From: Chitiniphilus purpureus
Lineage (GTDB): Bacteria > Pseudomonadota > Gammaproteobacteria > Burkholderiales > Chitinibacteraceae
Direction of reading: 5' to 3'
DNA: 64,000 bases
NCBI RefSeq assembly: GCF_025642115.1
Contig: NZ_CP106753.1
Coordinates: forward strand, 1,015,501-1,079,500
Made by a program: the position numbers and the translations under genes. Positions 62,115 through 64,000 of this stretch are shown here, in pieces. The stretch's first letter is position 1, and the number at the start of each line of letters is the position of its first letter. The notes below the pieces were generated by a model, which saw nothing but the letters and a program-made list of their open reading frames with translations, was not told the DNA's origin and did not search any database.

Positions 62115-62357
62115 GCCGCATCTGCCTCGGGCGCGGCTTCGCCTGGGGCCAGCAGGCCCGATGCGGTCCTGCATGTGGCGCTGCACCATGGGGCAGCGCC
62201 AAGGCTGCGCAACATTTACACCCCGCTGGCAAGAGTTACATCTCCCGCCGGCCGCCTGGACCCGGACCGGGCTCCAGCCCGGTCGCGCTGCCAATGGCAT
62301 GAAGGTTGCAACCGGGGGCCGATGCGTTTCACCACCGCTTTGCAAGAGGAAAATGCC

Positions 62358-62507
62358 ATGTTCAACACTGACCCGCGTTCGTTCCGCCTTGCCGTATCCG
62401 ATCCCGCCCGGCCCTCGCCGCCGCCCGATACCGTACCGCCGGTGACCCCGGAAGTCCCGGTGGCCCCGCCGGCCGATCCGCCCAAGCCCGGCATCGACGG
62501 CTGGTAA
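62358..62507 (+). CDS. Very small proline-rich protein
   Basis: 49 residues, MFNTDPRSFRLAVSDPARPS followed by a Pro/Val/Asp-rich tail with PPD, PEVPVAPPADPPKPG. No membrane segment or signal peptide; likely disordered. The ATG at 62358 has AGAGGA 7 nt upstream, which supports real translation. No family recognised. It follows the SDR gene after 243 bases. Confidence 0.55.
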   Translation: MFNTDPRSFRLAVSDPARPSPPPDTVPPVTPEVPVAPPADPPKPGIDGW

Positions 62508-63213
62508 GCCAAGCCGGGCTGCCTGGCAGCAGGCGGTCCGGGTGCCGCGCCACGACGCGGTGAGCTTGATGCCGAACTGCGCAGCGGCCGGCGCCGTTGT
62601 GCAGTGCAGGGCAACTGCCACAGCGCCGGCGTAGTCTGCCGGCGACCCGGCTCTGTGGCGGCGTACAGGGCGCATGACACGTCTTCGTTGTCCAACAGCG
62701 CGATGTGAATCAAGCAGGTACGCGCGATGTCGAGGGCCGGATCAGCCGCCTGGTTGTCTTGAGAGCCAGACGACCTGCATTGATGGCGCATCTGCATCTC
62801 AGCGTCGTCATCACCGGCGTTTCCGGCTAAATGGCCTCAAGCGGGCAATGCGCGATCCGGGCGAAAGCGGTGGCGTCCTCCCCGGCGTTGCAATCCTTCC
62901 CCCACGCCAGCAGATACCGGCCCCCGTTTCAACCAACCGCGTGTTAAAGGCTGCCCGCCATGGCGGCGCATGGCCTTGGTCGGCCATGACGGCAGTGCGC
63001 CAGGGGGTGCCATTTGGGTGCCGATGGCGATGCGGCTGGCACGGGATGGATGGATACCATGGTCACGATCCGGCGTTGCCGGCGGCTTTGGCCACACTGA
63101 GGTGCACGCCCGGAAAGCGCCGCCAGGCCGCCGGGAACCTGGTGACCGGCCACCCGTTGCGCCGGTGCAACCCGTGGTGCACACCGTCCGGTGTGCATTT
63201 CCGTTTCGACGCC
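62508..63213. other. Gene-poor stretch upstream of groESL
   Basis: About 700 bases with no credible gene. Frames open on both strands but are rich in Arg, Pro, Cys and Trp without domain-like order and lack ribosome-binding sites. No repeat, hairpin with T-run or homology to a known RNA was recognised. It may be degraded coding sequence or hold an unrecognised small RNA. Confidence 0.4.
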
Positions 63214-63214
63214 C

Positions 63215-63243
63215 TTGAAAACCCCTACTGTCATCCATATCAT
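63215..63243 (+). promoter_or_regulatory. sigma-70-type promoter of groESL
   Basis: TTGAAA (63215-63220) and TATCAT (63238-63243) with a 17-base spacer. The CIRCE operator begins at the end of the -10 element, so a repressor bound there would block initiation. CTTGAAA with downstream CCATAT could also be read as a weak sigma-32 site. Confidence 0.75.
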
Positions 63244-63269
63244 TAGCACTCGTTAGCGTAGAGTGCTAA
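63243..63269 (+). promoter_or_regulatory. CIRCE operator (HrcA binding site)
   Basis: Perfect inverted repeat TTAGCACTC (63243-63251) and GAGTGCTAA (63261-63269) with a 9-base spacer, the exact CIRCE consensus. It lies between the promoter and groES, so groESL is repressed by HrcA and induced by heat. Confidence 0.97.
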
Positions 63270-63342
63270 CCGTCAAGTTGTTGCAATCATAGCCCTTGAT
63301 GTTGCACCGATTTCGCATCATCCATTTTGCAGGAGTTGAAAG

Positions 63343-63633
63343 ATGGCAATTCGTCCCTTGCACGACCGTGTCGTGATCAAGCGTGTAGAAGCTGAGGAAA
63401 AGACTGCTTCCGGCATCGTGCTGCCGGGTAGCGCCGCCGAAAAGCCGGATCTGGGCGAAGTGGTCGCCATCGGCAGCGGCAAGCTCCTGGACAACGGTTC
63501 AGTGCGCCCGCTCGCGGTCAAGGTGGGCGACAAGGTCATCCTCGGCAAGTACAGCGGTCAGTCGGTCAAGGTCAACGGCGAAGAGCTGCTGGTCGTGCGT
63601 GAAGAAGACATCTTCGGCGTGTTCGAAGGCTGA
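63343..63633 (+). CDS. groES: Co-chaperonin GroES
   Basis: 96 residues, the standard length. [40 protein letters not shown] (the mobile loop that contacts GroEL) and the C-terminal strand [20 protein letters not shown]. It caps the GroEL ring during protein folding in the cytoplasm. AGGAG 7 nt before the ATG. First gene of the CIRCE-controlled operon, followed by groEL after 127 bases. Confidence 0.97.
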   Translation: MAIRPLHDRVVIKRVEAEEKTASGIVLPGSAAEKPDLGEVVAIGSGKLLDNGSVRPLAVKVGDKVILGKYSGQSVKVNGEELLVVREEDIFGVFEG

Positions 63634-63754
63634 TTTTGCGCATCCGCCGGCCTCTGCCGCGCGCATGGCGCCGGTGGCCGGCGCCGTGACGACCGTGCCG
63701 CCCCGCTCGGGCGCGGCCTGCAAGTACCAACCCAAAGAATTCAATCGGAGCTAG

Positions 63755-64000
<246 letters not shown>

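Noticed and set aside
62674..63246. Plus-strand 190-codon open frame before groES
   Set aside because: No ribosome-binding site, composition rich in Arg/Cys/His/Trp, and its 3' end runs into the groESL promoter and CIRCE.

Overview
The window looks like the chromosome of a high-GC, Gram-negative betaproteobacterium. The signs are a CIRCE-controlled groESL operon, several proteins with C-terminal PEP-CTERM anchors, a type VI secretion (T6SS) vgrG island, a SoxR gene, and LPS or capsule glycosyltransferases. An N-acetylhexosaminidase and a chemoreceptor fused to a sugar-binding domain hint at a chitin- or sugar-using member of the Neisseriales (Chitinibacteraceae-like). That placement is inference; there is no rRNA or marker gene that decides it. 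No CRISPR array, insertion sequence, integrase or prophage was found. Both ends cut genes: a Kef/YbaL-type antiporter on the left and groEL on the right.

Layout. 0-5 kb: antiporter C-terminus, an MCP/solute-binding fusion (802-3147), tRNA-Leu(GAG), and an ankyrin-repeat protein. 5-16.5 kb: a GH20 hexosaminidase without a visible export signal, purL, a PEP-CTERM protein, a DUF4870 protein, an orphan branched-chain-amino-acid-type binding protein, coaD, and an RlmK-like rRNA methyltransferase. 16.5-24.2 kb: a very large SARP/AfsR-type ATPase regulator, a lipoprotein with nine EF-hand-like repeats plus a collagen-like tract, and a DnaQ-exonuclease/GIY-YIG nuclease fusion. 24.4-31.9 kb (minus strand): an orphan T6SS island in the order vgrG, DUF4123 adaptor, VasX-like effector, DUF6708 membrane protein, small membrane protein. 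GC content falls at the effector 3' end and in the two downstream genes.

32.4-34.9 kb: soxR, a textbook sox box with a 19-bp spacer, and the two-gene flavin reductase/ABM monooxygenase operon it should control, then an unknown membrane protein. 35.4-40.9 kb: an LLM flavin oxidoreductase, a trehalose-synthase-like GH13 enzyme, an erythromycin-esterase-like protein, a phosphoribosyltransferase and an S51 peptidase; the last three are translationally coupled. 40.8-46.2 kb: a hybrid histidine kinase, two tandem PEP-CTERM paralogues and a DUF1579 protein. 46.6-60.3 kb: a surface-glycan region with manB, manC, six glycosyltransferases (three of family GT9), a GmhB-like phosphatase, a DUF4254 protein, a DUF2795 protein and an Atm1-type ABC exporter. 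60.4-64 kb: a mutarotase-like protein, an SDR oxidoreductase, a tiny proline-rich protein, a gene-poor stretch and groESL.

The genes form several independent units: chaperone/heat shock, redox response, interbacterial competition, stress/trehalose, and envelope glycan synthesis. The strongest candidates for new biology are the chemoreceptor/solute-binding fusion, the EF-hand/collagen lipoprotein with its neighbouring SARP regulator, and the T6SS effector module with its unassigned membrane partners.
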